64,000 bases of DNA from Mycobacterium sp. Z3061 (GTDB lineage: Bacteria; Actinomycetota; Actinomycetes; Mycobacteriales; Mycobacteriaceae), in NCBI RefSeq assembly GCF_031583025.1, contig NZ_CP134062.1, forward strand, positions 6,421,234 to 6,485,233, in the 5' to 3' direction. The notes beneath the pieces were generated by a model. The model was not told where the DNA came from, did not search any database, and saw only the letters and a list, made by a program, of their open reading frames with translations. Below are positions 56,483-64,000 of the stretch, in pieces. The position numbers were made by a program, and so were the translations under genes. Positions within the stretch are counted from its first letter, which is position 1. Every line of letters starts with the position of its first letter.

Positions 56483-57112
56483 ATGGCCCCTGGTTTCAAG
56501 ACGAGCGTTGCCGCAGCGGTCGGTCTCGCGGCCGTGACCTGCTCGCTGCTCGGATTCCCCAGCACGGCCCAGGCCGATCCGAGCACCGGCGGGATGCACG
56601 GTGACCCGGGCGCCGCCGCACCCTACTGGCGCTACCAGAAGCAGGACCGCGACTGCGGGGAGATGGCCGTGGCCGACGTCATCGGTCAGATCACCGGCAA
56701 CCAGATCTCCGAGGAGGAGATCGACGACGCGGCCGGGAACATCCCCAGCACAGCCCATGCCGGACCGATCTACACACCGGGGAACAGGACCAGCAACCGG
56801 GACCTCCCGGTCCTGCTGGCGCACTACGGCATCCAGGCCGACGAGACCAGGAGCGACACGGCCGCCCTGGAACGTGCCCTGGACCAGGGCCGCAAGGTGA
56901 TCGCCGGGGTCAACAACAGAATCCTGTGGGACGAGGGCGGCGACCGCAGCCGGGAGAACCACTTCGTGGTCGTCACCGGGATAGACACCCGAACCGGGGT
57001 GGTGCACGTCAACGACAGCGGGATCAAGGCCGGCCGCGACGAACAGATTTCGCTCGCCACCTTCGAGGCGGCATGGGCCACCAGCGGCAACTTCGCCGTA
57101 GTGACCAGGTGA
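56483..57112 (+). CDS. exported C39-like cysteine peptidase family protein
   Basis: 209 residues: signal peptide ('VAAAVGLAAVTCSLLGFPSTAQA' then 'DPSTGG') and a papain-like C39 domain with a catalytic Cys in 'QDRDCGEMAVADVIGQITG', His in 'SRENHFVVVTGIDTRTG' and Asp/Asn in 'VVHVNDSGIKAG'. The usual 'Q..DC' oxyanion layout is intact, so activity is plausible; substrate unknown. ATG start with a TAGAAT promoter just upstream. Not present at this locus in H37Rv. Confidence 0.82.
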   Translation: MAPGFKTSVAAAVGLAAVTCSLLGFPSTAQADPSTGGMHGDPGAAAPYWRYQKQDRDCGEMAVADVIGQITGNQISEEEIDDAAGNIPSTAHAGPIYTPGNRTSNRDLPVLLAHYGIQADETRSDTAALERALDQGRKVIAGVNNRILWDEGGDRSRENHFVVVTGIDTRTGVVHVNDSGIKAGRDEQISLATFEAAWATSGNFAVVTR

Positions 57113-57118
57113 CCCGGC

Positions 57119-57730
57119 TCAGACCATGGCGCGGCGACCGGTGAGCGCGCGACCCAGCGTCAGCTCGTCGGCGAACTCCAAGTCGCCGCCCATCGGCAAC
57201 CCGGACGCGATGCGCGTCACGGTCAAACCGGGGATGTCGCGCAGCATCCGCACCAGGTAGGTGGCGGTCGCCTCGCCCTCGGTGTTGGGGTCGGTGGCGA
57301 TGATCACCTCGGCGATGTCGACGTCGTCGACGCGCTGACCGATGCGGGTGAGCAACTCACGGATTCGCAACTGCTCGGGCCCGATTCCCGACAACGGATC
57401 CAGCGCACCGCCCAGAACGTGATACCGACCGCGGAACTCGCGGGTGCGCTCGACGGCCTGAATGTCTTTCGGCTCCTCGACCACGCACACCAGCGAGCCG
57501 TCGCGGCGTGGATCGGCACAGATCCGGCACCGCTCGTCGTCGGACACATTGCCACAGACGGCGCAGAACCGGACGCCGTCGCGGACCTTGCCCAGCACCG
57601 CGGTCAACCGATCGATGTCCGGCGGCTCCACCGACAAAAGATGGAAAGCGATGCGTTGCGCGCTCTTGGGTCCGATGCCCGGCAGTTTGCCGAGCTCGTC
57701 GATCAGGTCCTGAACCGGTCCCTCAAACAT
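57119..57730 (-). CDS. recR: recombination protein RecR
   Basis: 203 residues. Helix-hairpin-helix '[20 protein letters not shown]', a C4 zinc finger '[19 protein letters not shown]', and a Toprim domain ('[18 protein letters not shown]', '[18 protein letters not shown]'). Works with RecF/RecO in loading RecA at gaps. It follows ybaB by 8 bp, the conserved ybaB-recR arrangement. Orthologue of Rv3715c. Confidence 0.96.
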   Translation of the reverse strand: MFEGPVQDLIDELGKLPGIGPKSAQRIAFHLLSVEPPDIDRLTAVLGKVRDGVRFCAVCGNVSDDERCRICADPRRDGSLVCVVEEPKDIQAVERTREFRGRYHVLGGALDPLSGIGPEQLRIRELLTRIGQRVDDVDIAEVIIATDPNTEGEATATYLVRMLRDIPGLTVTRIASGLPMGGDLEFADELTLGRALTGRRAMV

Positions 57731-57738
57731 TCCGAAGT

Positions 57739-58086
57739 TCAGACCCCCGGCACACCGGGCGGCGGTCCCGGAGGGGCGGGCGGACGCATGCCACCGGCCA
57801 GGGCACCCAGGCGCTCCTGCGCCATCGTGGTGACCTGCCGGGACGCGTCGCCCATCGCGCCGACGATCAGGTCCTGCAGAGTCTCGATGTCGTCCGGGTT
57901 TACGACCTTCGGGTCGATCGTCACGCCGACCACCTCACCGCTGCCTTTGACGACGACCTTGACCAGGCCCCCGCCTGCCTGACCATGCACCTCGGAGTTC
58001 GCCAGCTGCTGTTGGGCTTCCAATAGTTTCTGCTGCATCTGCTGCGCCTGCGCCAGCAGCTGCGACATATCGCCTCCGGGTTGCAT
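57739..58086 (-). CDS. ybaB: YbaB/EbfC nucleoid-associated protein
   Basis: 115 residues of the YbaB/EbfC DNA-binding family ('[52 protein letters not shown]', '[15 protein letters not shown]'). It carries a Pro-rich C-terminal tail ('[14 protein letters not shown]'). Starts at the ATG 'MQPGGDMSQ' or six codons later. Operon with recR; orthologue of Rv3716c. Confidence 0.94.
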   Translation of the reverse strand: MQPGGDMSQLLAQAQQMQQKLLEAQQQLANSEVHGQAGGGLVKVVVKGSGEVVGVTIDPKVVNPDDIETLQDLIVGAMGDASRQVTTMAQERLGALAGGMRPPAPPGPPPGVPGV

Positions 58087-58184
58087 GACAGTCCCCTCGC
58101 ATCTTGGTCTCGAGTTGGTTTCGCCTGCGGTTGTCGGGCGATTTGAAACATTCAGCGTAGTCCGCGCCGCGTTACCTTGGCGCA

Positions 58185-58946
58185 GTGGACGTACCTGTAA
58201 GCCTGCGTGTCGGTTTAGCCATGCTCGTCGGGGTGCTCGTCGCCGCCGTCATGCCGCTCATGCCCAAAGCCGCCGCGGCGCCGGGCAGCCTGGCCGGCAT
58301 GGTGGTGTTCATCGATCCCGGCCACAACGGCGCAAACGACGCGTCCATCGGCCGTCAGGTACCCACGGGCCGGGGCGGCACCAAGGACTGCCAGGCCAGC
58401 GGAACGTCGACCAACAGCGGATATCCCGAGCACACCTTCACCTGGGACACCGCGCTGCGCCTGCGCGCCGCGCTCAACGCGCTGGGAGTGCGCACCGCCA
58501 TGTCACGCGGCAATGACAACGCGCTGGGCCCGTGCGTCGACGAACGCGCCAACATGGCCAACGCGCTGCACCCCAACGCGATCGTCAGCCTGCACGGTGA
58601 CGGCGGCCCGGCGTCCGGCCGCGGTTTCCACGTCAACTACTCGTCCCCGCCGCTGAACGCCGCCCAGGCCGGGCCGTCGGTGCAGTTCGCCCGCGTCATG
58701 CGGGACCAGCTGCAGGCGTCGGGCATTCCGCCGGCCAACTACATCGGCCAGGGCGGCCTGTACGGACGAGCGGATCTGGCCGGACTCAACCTGGCCCAGT
58801 ACCCATCGGTCCTGGTGGAGCTGGGCAACATGAAGAATCCCGCGGACTCGGCGCTGATGGAGTCCGCGGAGGGCCGGCAGAAGTACGCCGACGCGCTGGT
58901 GCGCGGCGTCGCGGGATTCCTGGCAACCCAGGGGCAGGCTCGCTAG
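58185..58946 (+). CDS. ami1: N-acetylmuramoyl-L-alanine amidase (Ami1)
   Basis: 253 residues: signal peptide or N-terminal anchor ('[27 protein letters not shown]') and an Amidase_3 zinc domain with ligands in '[13 protein letters not shown]' (His), '[14 protein letters not shown]' (Glu) and '[11 protein letters not shown]' (His), plus catalytic Glu in '[12 protein letters not shown]'. Cleaves peptide stems from peptidoglycan during cell separation. GTG start. Orthologue of Rv3717. Confidence 0.94.
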   Translation: MDVPVSLRVGLAMLVGVLVAAVMPLMPKAAAAPGSLAGMVVFIDPGHNGANDASIGRQVPTGRGGTKDCQASGTSTNSGYPEHTFTWDTALRLRAALNALGVRTAMSRGNDNALGPCVDERANMANALHPNAIVSLHGDGGPASGRGFHVNYSSPPLNAAQAGPSVQFARVMRDQLQASGIPPANYIGQGGLYGRADLAGLNLAQYPSVLVELGNMKNPADSALMESAEGRQKYADALVRGVAGFLATQGQAR

Positions 58947-59380
58947 CTCTCGAGTTCCTTCTTCAGGTTGTCCAGCACCTCGCCCTGGATCTTCTTCAGC
59001 CCTAGCGGTGCGAACGTCTTCTCGAAGAAACCTTTGACGCCGCCGGCACCCGTCCAGGTGGTCGTCACGGTGACGCTGGAACCTGGCCCGGCGGGCGCCA
59101 CCGTCCAGTTGATGACCATGGACGAATTGGCGTCTTTCTCGATGACGGTGTGACCCGCGACGTCGACGTTCACCTGCACGTCGCGCACCCGCGACTTGGT
59201 CGCCTGCAGCCGCCACTTGGCGACCGTGCCCTTCCCCTGGCCGCCCTCGAGCACCTCGTAATCGCTGTACTGCGGCGAGAGGATCTTCGGGCGGACAGTT
59301 TTATAGTCGGCAACCGCGTCGAGCACCTTCGCGGGCTCCGCCTGGATCAAGACGGTGCTGGTTGCTTTCACCTGTCCCAT
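58943..59380 (-). CDS. SRPBCC family protein (Rv3718c homologue)
   Basis: 145 residues; a START/SRPBCC beta-barrel ('VLIQAEPAKVLDAVADYKTVRPKIL', 'GKGTVAKWRLQATKSRVRDVQVNVDVAG', 'TTTWTGAGGVKGFFEKTFAP'). A hydrophobic ligand is expected from the fold but unknown. ATG start; its stop overlaps the convergent ami1 stop by 4 bp. In H37Rv, Rv3719 and Rv3720 follow; both are missing here. Confidence 0.9.
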   Translation of the reverse strand: MGQVKATSTVLIQAEPAKVLDAVADYKTVRPKILSPQYSDYEVLEGGQGKGTVAKWRLQATKSRVRDVQVNVDVAGHTVIEKDANSSMVINWTVAPAGPGSSVTVTTTWTGAGGVKGFFEKTFAPLGLKKIQGEVLDNLKKELES

Positions 59381-59460
59381 CAGGTGTCACTCCTCTGCTA
59401 GGTAGCCGTTTGTCGTGGACCACGATACGTACGGCCGACCGAAGGATCAGAGACCAGGCG

Positions 59461-59790
59461 TCAATTGCCCTCCATCAAGGCGTACAGCCACGTAAAAAGC
59501 GCAAAACCGATCAGCGCAAGGACTCCCAGCGCGACTCCAGCCAGGAGCGCAGCGCAACCCAGCACGATCCCAGCTATCGCGAAGCGGCTACCGCCGGCCT
59601 CGCCGCGCCGGGCACGGCTCAGGGCAGCACCTCCGACCACCACCGCCACGGCGCCCACGATCGCCCCGCCGAAAATCGGCCAGCCGTTCCCCAATGGAAT
59701 TGCCGTTGAGTCCACCGCCCAGGCGATGACCGCGATCACCAACGCAGCCGTCCCCAGACCGTTCTTCGGGCGGTGCGCGGATTCGGTCAT
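59461..59790 (-). CDS. DUF4190-type membrane protein
   Basis: 109 residues with three hydrophobic segments ('NGLGTAALVIAVIAWAVDST', 'IFGGAIVGAVAVVVGGAALSRARRG', 'FAIAGIVLGCAALLAGVALGVLALIGFALFTW'). The 'GxAIAGIVLG' pattern is typical of DUF4190. Function unknown. ATG start. Sits in the place of Rv3719-Rv3720. Confidence 0.78.
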   Translation of the reverse strand: MTESAHRPKNGLGTAALVIAVIAWAVDSTAIPLGNGWPIFGGAIVGAVAVVVGGAALSRARRGEAGGSRFAIAGIVLGCAALLAGVALGVLALIGFALFTWLYALMEGN

Positions 59791-59965
59791 CGTTGTGACT
59801 CCATGGACCGCTCTCGTTCAGTTCGGCACGGCACAGCCCGGCATGCATGTCAGGTCGACTGCCGGAAATATTGCGCTACCTCGGCGGCACCGGAAAAGGG
59901 TCTTTCGGCCCCGGGTCGGGTGATGGCGTTGAGGCTGTTTCGGCCTTGCTATGCCGGTGACGCCG

Positions 59966-61780
59966 TCAGCCCTCGATGCGGCGGGCGCCCAACTCGCTCT
60001 GCAGCAACTCGAGGGCGACCTCCTCGGGGTCGCGGCGCGGCTGGGACGGGTCGCTGCGGCCGGCTTCGGCGAGCATGCTTTCCTCGTCATCACGGTCGTC
60101 GCGCGCAGCGAAATCCGGCTCGGGCGCAGGCTCCTCGACCTTGGCCGGCGCCGCGCTGATATCGGCCGCGGCGGGCGGACCGGTTTCGCAGCGCACCCGC
60201 CAGTTCACCCCGAGGGCGTCTTTGAGTGCCTCGACGATGACGTCGGCGTTGCGTTGTTCGGAGAGCCTCCTGGCCAGCGGCGCCGCCTCGTGGGTGAGCA
60301 CCAGCGTGTTGTCCTCTACCGCCAGAACCGTTGCGCCAGAGAGCATGACGGCGGTGGTGCGGCTGCGCTCGCGGACCTTGTCGCGCACCGTCGGCCACAT
60401 ACTGCGTACCGCGGCCGCGTTCAGTTCGCCAGGGGCCGGAGTTGAGGCGGCCGGCGCGGGCGCCGGTGCTGGTGTGGGTGTGGGTGGCGGCGGTTCCGGC
60501 TTGGGCTCCGGCGCCGGGGCGGGTTCGGGGGGCGGCGCGGTTGGACGCTGGACCGAGCGGCGCACCGGCGCGGGACGAGCTGGGGGGGCGGTGGCCGCCG
60601 GTTCGGCATCGGTGGCCGGGATGGACATGGCCAGCCGTGTCTCGATGCGTTCGACACGTTGCAGCAGCGCCGACTCGGCGTCGCTGGCCGAGGGCAGCAG
60701 CAGCCGCGCGCACACCACTTCCAGCAGCAGCCGCGGCGCCGTCGCGCCGCGCATCTCGCCCAGGCCCGCCTGAACCACCTCGGCGTAGCGGGTCAGGGTG
60801 GCCGGGCCGATGCGGGCCGCCTGCTCGCGCATCCGATCCAGAATGTCCTCGGGCGCATCGACCACACCGCGGGCTACCGCATCGGGCACCGCCTGCAGCA
60901 CTATGAGGTCGCGGAAGCGCTCCAACAGATCGGTGGCGAAACGCCGCGGATCGTGGCCCGCATCGATCACCGACTCGACGGCCCCGAACAACGCCGCGGC
61001 GTCGCCCGCGCCCAGGGCGTCGACGGCATCGTCGATCAGTGCCACGTCGGTGGCACCGAGCAGGCCCAGGGCCCGCTGGTAGTGCACCCGGCCGCCGTCG
61101 GATCCGGCCACCAGCTGATCGAGTACCGACAGGGTGTCCCGGGGCGACCCGCCCCCAGCCCGGATGACGAGCGGATACACCGCCTCGTCGACGACTACGC
61201 CTTCCTGCTCGCAGATACGGCCGATCAGCGCCCGCATGGTGCGCGGCGGCAGCAGCCGGAAGGGGTAGTGGTGGGTGCGCGACCGGATGGTCGGCAGCAC
61301 CTTCTCCGGTTCGGTGGTGGCGAAGATGAAGATGAGGTGTTCGGGCGGCTCCTCAACGATCTTGAGCAGCGCGTTGAAGCCCGCAGTGGTGACCATGTGC
61401 GCTTCGTCGACGATGAACACGCGATAGCGGGACTGGGCCGGAGCGTAGAAGGCGCGGTCGCGCAGTTCGCGGGTGTCGTCGACGCCGCCGTGGCTGGCCG
61501 CGTCGAGTTCGACGACGTCGATGCTGCCGGGTGCGTTGGGCGCCAGCGCCTGGCAGGAGTCGCAGACGCCACACGGAGTCGGCGTCGGGCCCTGCTCACA
61601 GTTCAGCGATCGCGCCAGGATGCGCGCCGAGGATGTCTTCCCGCAGCCGCGTGGCCCGGAGAACAGATAGGCGTGGTTGATCCGGCCCGCCTGCAGGGCG
61701 ACGGACAACGGCTCGGTGACGTGCTCCTGCCCCACCACCTCGGCGAAGGTTGCCGGTCGGTACTTGCGGTAGAGAGCCAC
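59966..61780 (-). CDS. dnaX: DNA polymerase III subunit gamma/tau
   Basis: 604 residues. AAA+ clamp-loader subunit: Walker A 'YLFSGPRGCGKTSSARILARSLNC', zinc module 'CEQGPTPTPCGVCDSCQ', Walker B 'VFIVDEAHMVTTAGFNALLKIVEEPPEHLIFIFATTEPEKVL', domain III, then a Pro-rich linker (about residues 395-445) and a tau-like C-terminus. Orthologue of Rv3721c; no intein is present. ATG start. Confidence 0.96.
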   Translation of the reverse strand: MALYRKYRPATFAEVVGQEHVTEPLSVALQAGRINHAYLFSGPRGCGKTSSARILARSLNCEQGPTPTPCGVCDSCQALAPNAPGSIDVVELDAASHGGVDDTRELRDRAFYAPAQSRYRVFIVDEAHMVTTAGFNALLKIVEEPPEHLIFIFATTEPEKVLPTIRSRTHHYPFRLLPPRTMRALIGRICEQEGVVVDEAVYPLVIRAGGGSPRDTLSVLDQLVAGSDGGRVHYQRALGLLGATDVALIDDAVDALGAGDAAALFGAVESVIDAGHDPRRFATDLLERFRDLIVLQAVPDAVARGVVDAPEDILDRMREQAARIGPATLTRYAEVVQAGLGEMRGATAPRLLLEVVCARLLLPSASDAESALLQRVERIETRLAMSIPATDAEPAATAPPARPAPVRRSVQRPTAPPPEPAPAPEPKPEPPPPTPTPAPAPAPAASTPAPGELNAAAVRSMWPTVRDKVRERSRTTAVMLSGATVLAVEDNTLVLTHEAAPLARRLSEQRNADVIVEALKDALGVNWRVRCETGPPAAADISAAPAKVEEPAPEPDFAARDDRDDEESMLAEAGRSDPSQPRRDPEEVALELLQSELGARRIEG

Positions 61781-61797
61781 GTGAGCAGGCTACCGAC

Positions 61798-61884
61798 GCC
61801 CGGTGACGATGCGCGCCCCGGAGGGCGCGAGGAGGAGGCGGGCCATCAACCCAGCCCGGTGACGATGCGCGCCCCGGAGGGCGC
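61798..61884. repeat. 31-bp direct repeat pair with internal hairpins
   Basis: The 31-bp sequence from GCCCGGTGACGATGCGCG to GGAGGGCGC occurs at 61798-61828 and 61854-61884, spacing 56 bp. Each copy contains GCGCCC-CGGA-GGGCGC, a 6-bp stem with a 4-nt loop. It lies between the aminotransferase stop and the dnaX start. Confidence 0.75.
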
Positions 61885-62070
61885 TCTCTTGTGCACTCCC
61901 GCGCTGAGTGTGCGCGTACCGCGATACCCGTCGGCGCGTCGCCGCAGTGGACGCACACGCGATGCGGAGGATGCACACTCAAGCCCCGCGCAGCACCCGC
62001 AAGCAGCGGTGTTGATGCTGCGCTCAGGGCGGAGGCCACTCGCACTTCTGCGCCGTGGGCGCAGAGCCAA
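61885..62070. other. non-coding spacer between dnaX and the aminotransferase gene
   Basis: Together with the preceding repeats this is a 290-bp gap without a credible gene. It contains long-range complementary arms GAGTGTGC (61906-61913) and GCACACTC (61973-61980), so the transcript could fold, but I see no known RNA family. Confidence 0.4.
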
Positions 62071-63540
<1,470 letters not shown>

Positions 63541-63553
63541 CTACCATGACCAC

Positions 63554-63639
63554 GGAGGATTCGCCTAGTGGCCTATGGCGCTCGCCTGGAACGCGGGTTG
63601 GGTTAACAGCCCTCGCGGGTTCAAATCCCGCATCCTCCG
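63554..63639 (+). tRNA. tRNA-Ser(GGA)
   Basis: 86 nt. Acceptor arms GGAGGAT and ATCCTCC pair over 7 bp with discriminator G; anticodon loop CTGGAAC gives anticodon GGA; a long variable arm (class II) and the T-arm GCGGGTTCAAATCCCGC are present. CCA is not encoded. A TACCAT box at 63542-63547 is a likely -10. Confidence 0.97.
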
Positions 63640-63736
63640 CTGTACGGTCTGCCGTTTGACCAGGACCGATACCGGAACCGGCTGTCGGGCCCGGTCAATT
63701 TTCGGCGGCTTGGGTTCACCAGCTTGAGGGAGTGGT

Positions 63737-64000
63737 ATGGGGCGCAAGGTCGCCATCCTGTGGCACGCATCGTTCACGATCGGCGCCGGCGTCCTCTACT
63801 TCTATTTCGTCCTGCCGCGGTGGCCCGAGCTGATGGGCGACATCAGCAGTGGCGCGGGGATGACGCTGCGCATCGTGACCGGTGCCCTGCTCGGCCTGGC
63901 CGCCTTGCCGGTGGTGTTCACGCTGTTGCGCACCCGCAAGCCGGAACTTGCCGTGCCTCAGCTGGCGCTGACCATCAGAACCTGCTCGATCGTCGCGCAT
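63737..64000 (+). CDS. lucA: lipid uptake coordinator LucA (Rv3723 homologue), 3' truncated
   Basis: The first 88 codons are visible and the frame runs off the window. Two hydrophobic stretches ('ILWHASFTIGAGVLYFYFVL', 'IVTGALLGLAALPVVFTLL') match the N-terminal membrane region of Rv3723/LucA, which stabilises the Mce1 and Mce4 fatty acid and cholesterol importers. ATG 'MGRKVAILWHASF'. Identification rests on position after tRNA-Ser and membrane layout. Confidence 0.82.
   Translation, partial: MGRKVAILWHASFTIGAGVLYFYFVLPRWPELMGDISSGAGMTLRIVTGALLGLAALPVVFTLLRTRKPELAVPQLALTIRTCSIVAH

Noticed and set aside
59966-61780. Checked dnaX, recR and other housekeeping genes for inteins or frameshifts.
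   Set aside because: Reading frames are continuous at normal family length with no intein splice motifs.
61790-62070. Several short frames in the dnaX-aminotransferase gap.
   Set aside because: They are produced by the duplicated 31-bp element and lack start signals or recognisable products.

Overview
The window is a GC-rich mycobacterial chromosome segment, most likely from a slow-growing non-tuberculous Mycobacterium. Four things support this: gene order from about 17.6 kb to the right edge follows M. tuberculosis H37Rv Rv3688c to Rv3723; there are PE and PPE-MPTR genes, a complete ergothioneine operon and F420-dependent enzymes; GTG/TTG starts with 1-8 nt translational overlaps are common; and the small SRP RNA is of mycobacterial type. 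The species cannot be fixed from the sequence alone.

Left part (1-17.6 kb), mostly accessory. It starts with the 3' end of a GT4-like glycosyltransferase, an AraC regulator, a PAS-ANTAR protein, a type IB topoisomerase, a small membrane protein and an exported hemophore-like protein. Then comes rsfB (anti-sigma-factor antagonist, Rv3687c type). In H37Rv rsfB lies next to Rv3688c; here about 12 kb separates them. That insert holds a divergent, tightly overlapping RsbR-RsbS-RsbT-RsbX-like-(RsbU/PAS/GAF/PP2C/HATPase) stressosome-type operon that runs into a haem-oxygenase-like diiron protein. A CDGSH iron-sulfur protein and an NPPY methyltransferase converge on it. After these come an SRPBCC/zinc dehydrogenase/DJ-1 operon and an F420-type oxidoreductase, both preceded by perfect GTTT-N15-GGGTA (SigF-type) promoters, and a 13E12-family HNH protein whose start codon sits inside a perfect LexA box.

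Middle part (17.6-49 kb), syntenic core with insertions. It contains the YqeY protein, the Rv3689-Rv3693 membrane/MoxR/DUF58 operon, a SpoIIM-like protein, an RDD protein, a PadR regulator with an FG-rich tail, glpK, a GCS2-like protein, a VOC protein, a short AraC regulator, the Rv3699 methyltransferase, a 1187-residue PPE-MPTR gene with two classes of internal tandem repeat, and egtA-egtB-egtC-egtD-egtE. An Rv3705c-like sensor-domain protein follows, then an inserted ohr and katE pair, two tandem His/Pro-rich membrane proteins (Rv3706c family), a DUF732 protein, an Rv3707c homologue, asd and ask.

Right part (49-64 kb). leuA is preceded by a probably leaderless leader peptide with three consecutive Leu codons and alternative hairpins. 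An accessory pair of paralogous 'FVD' domain proteins and an orphan NarL-type regulator follow. Then come dnaQ, murT-gatD, a solitary PE gene, an exported C39-like protein, recR-ybaB, ami1, the Rv3718c homologue, a DUF4190 protein, dnaX, the Rv3722c-type aspartate aminotransferase, ffs (SRP RNA), tRNA-Ser(GGA) and the 5' part of lucA (Rv3723).

Taken together, the accessory cargo is largely stress-related (a SigF partner-switching input module, SigF-type promoters, catalase, Ohr, SOS-controlled HNH protein) and is set into an otherwise conserved housekeeping backbone.
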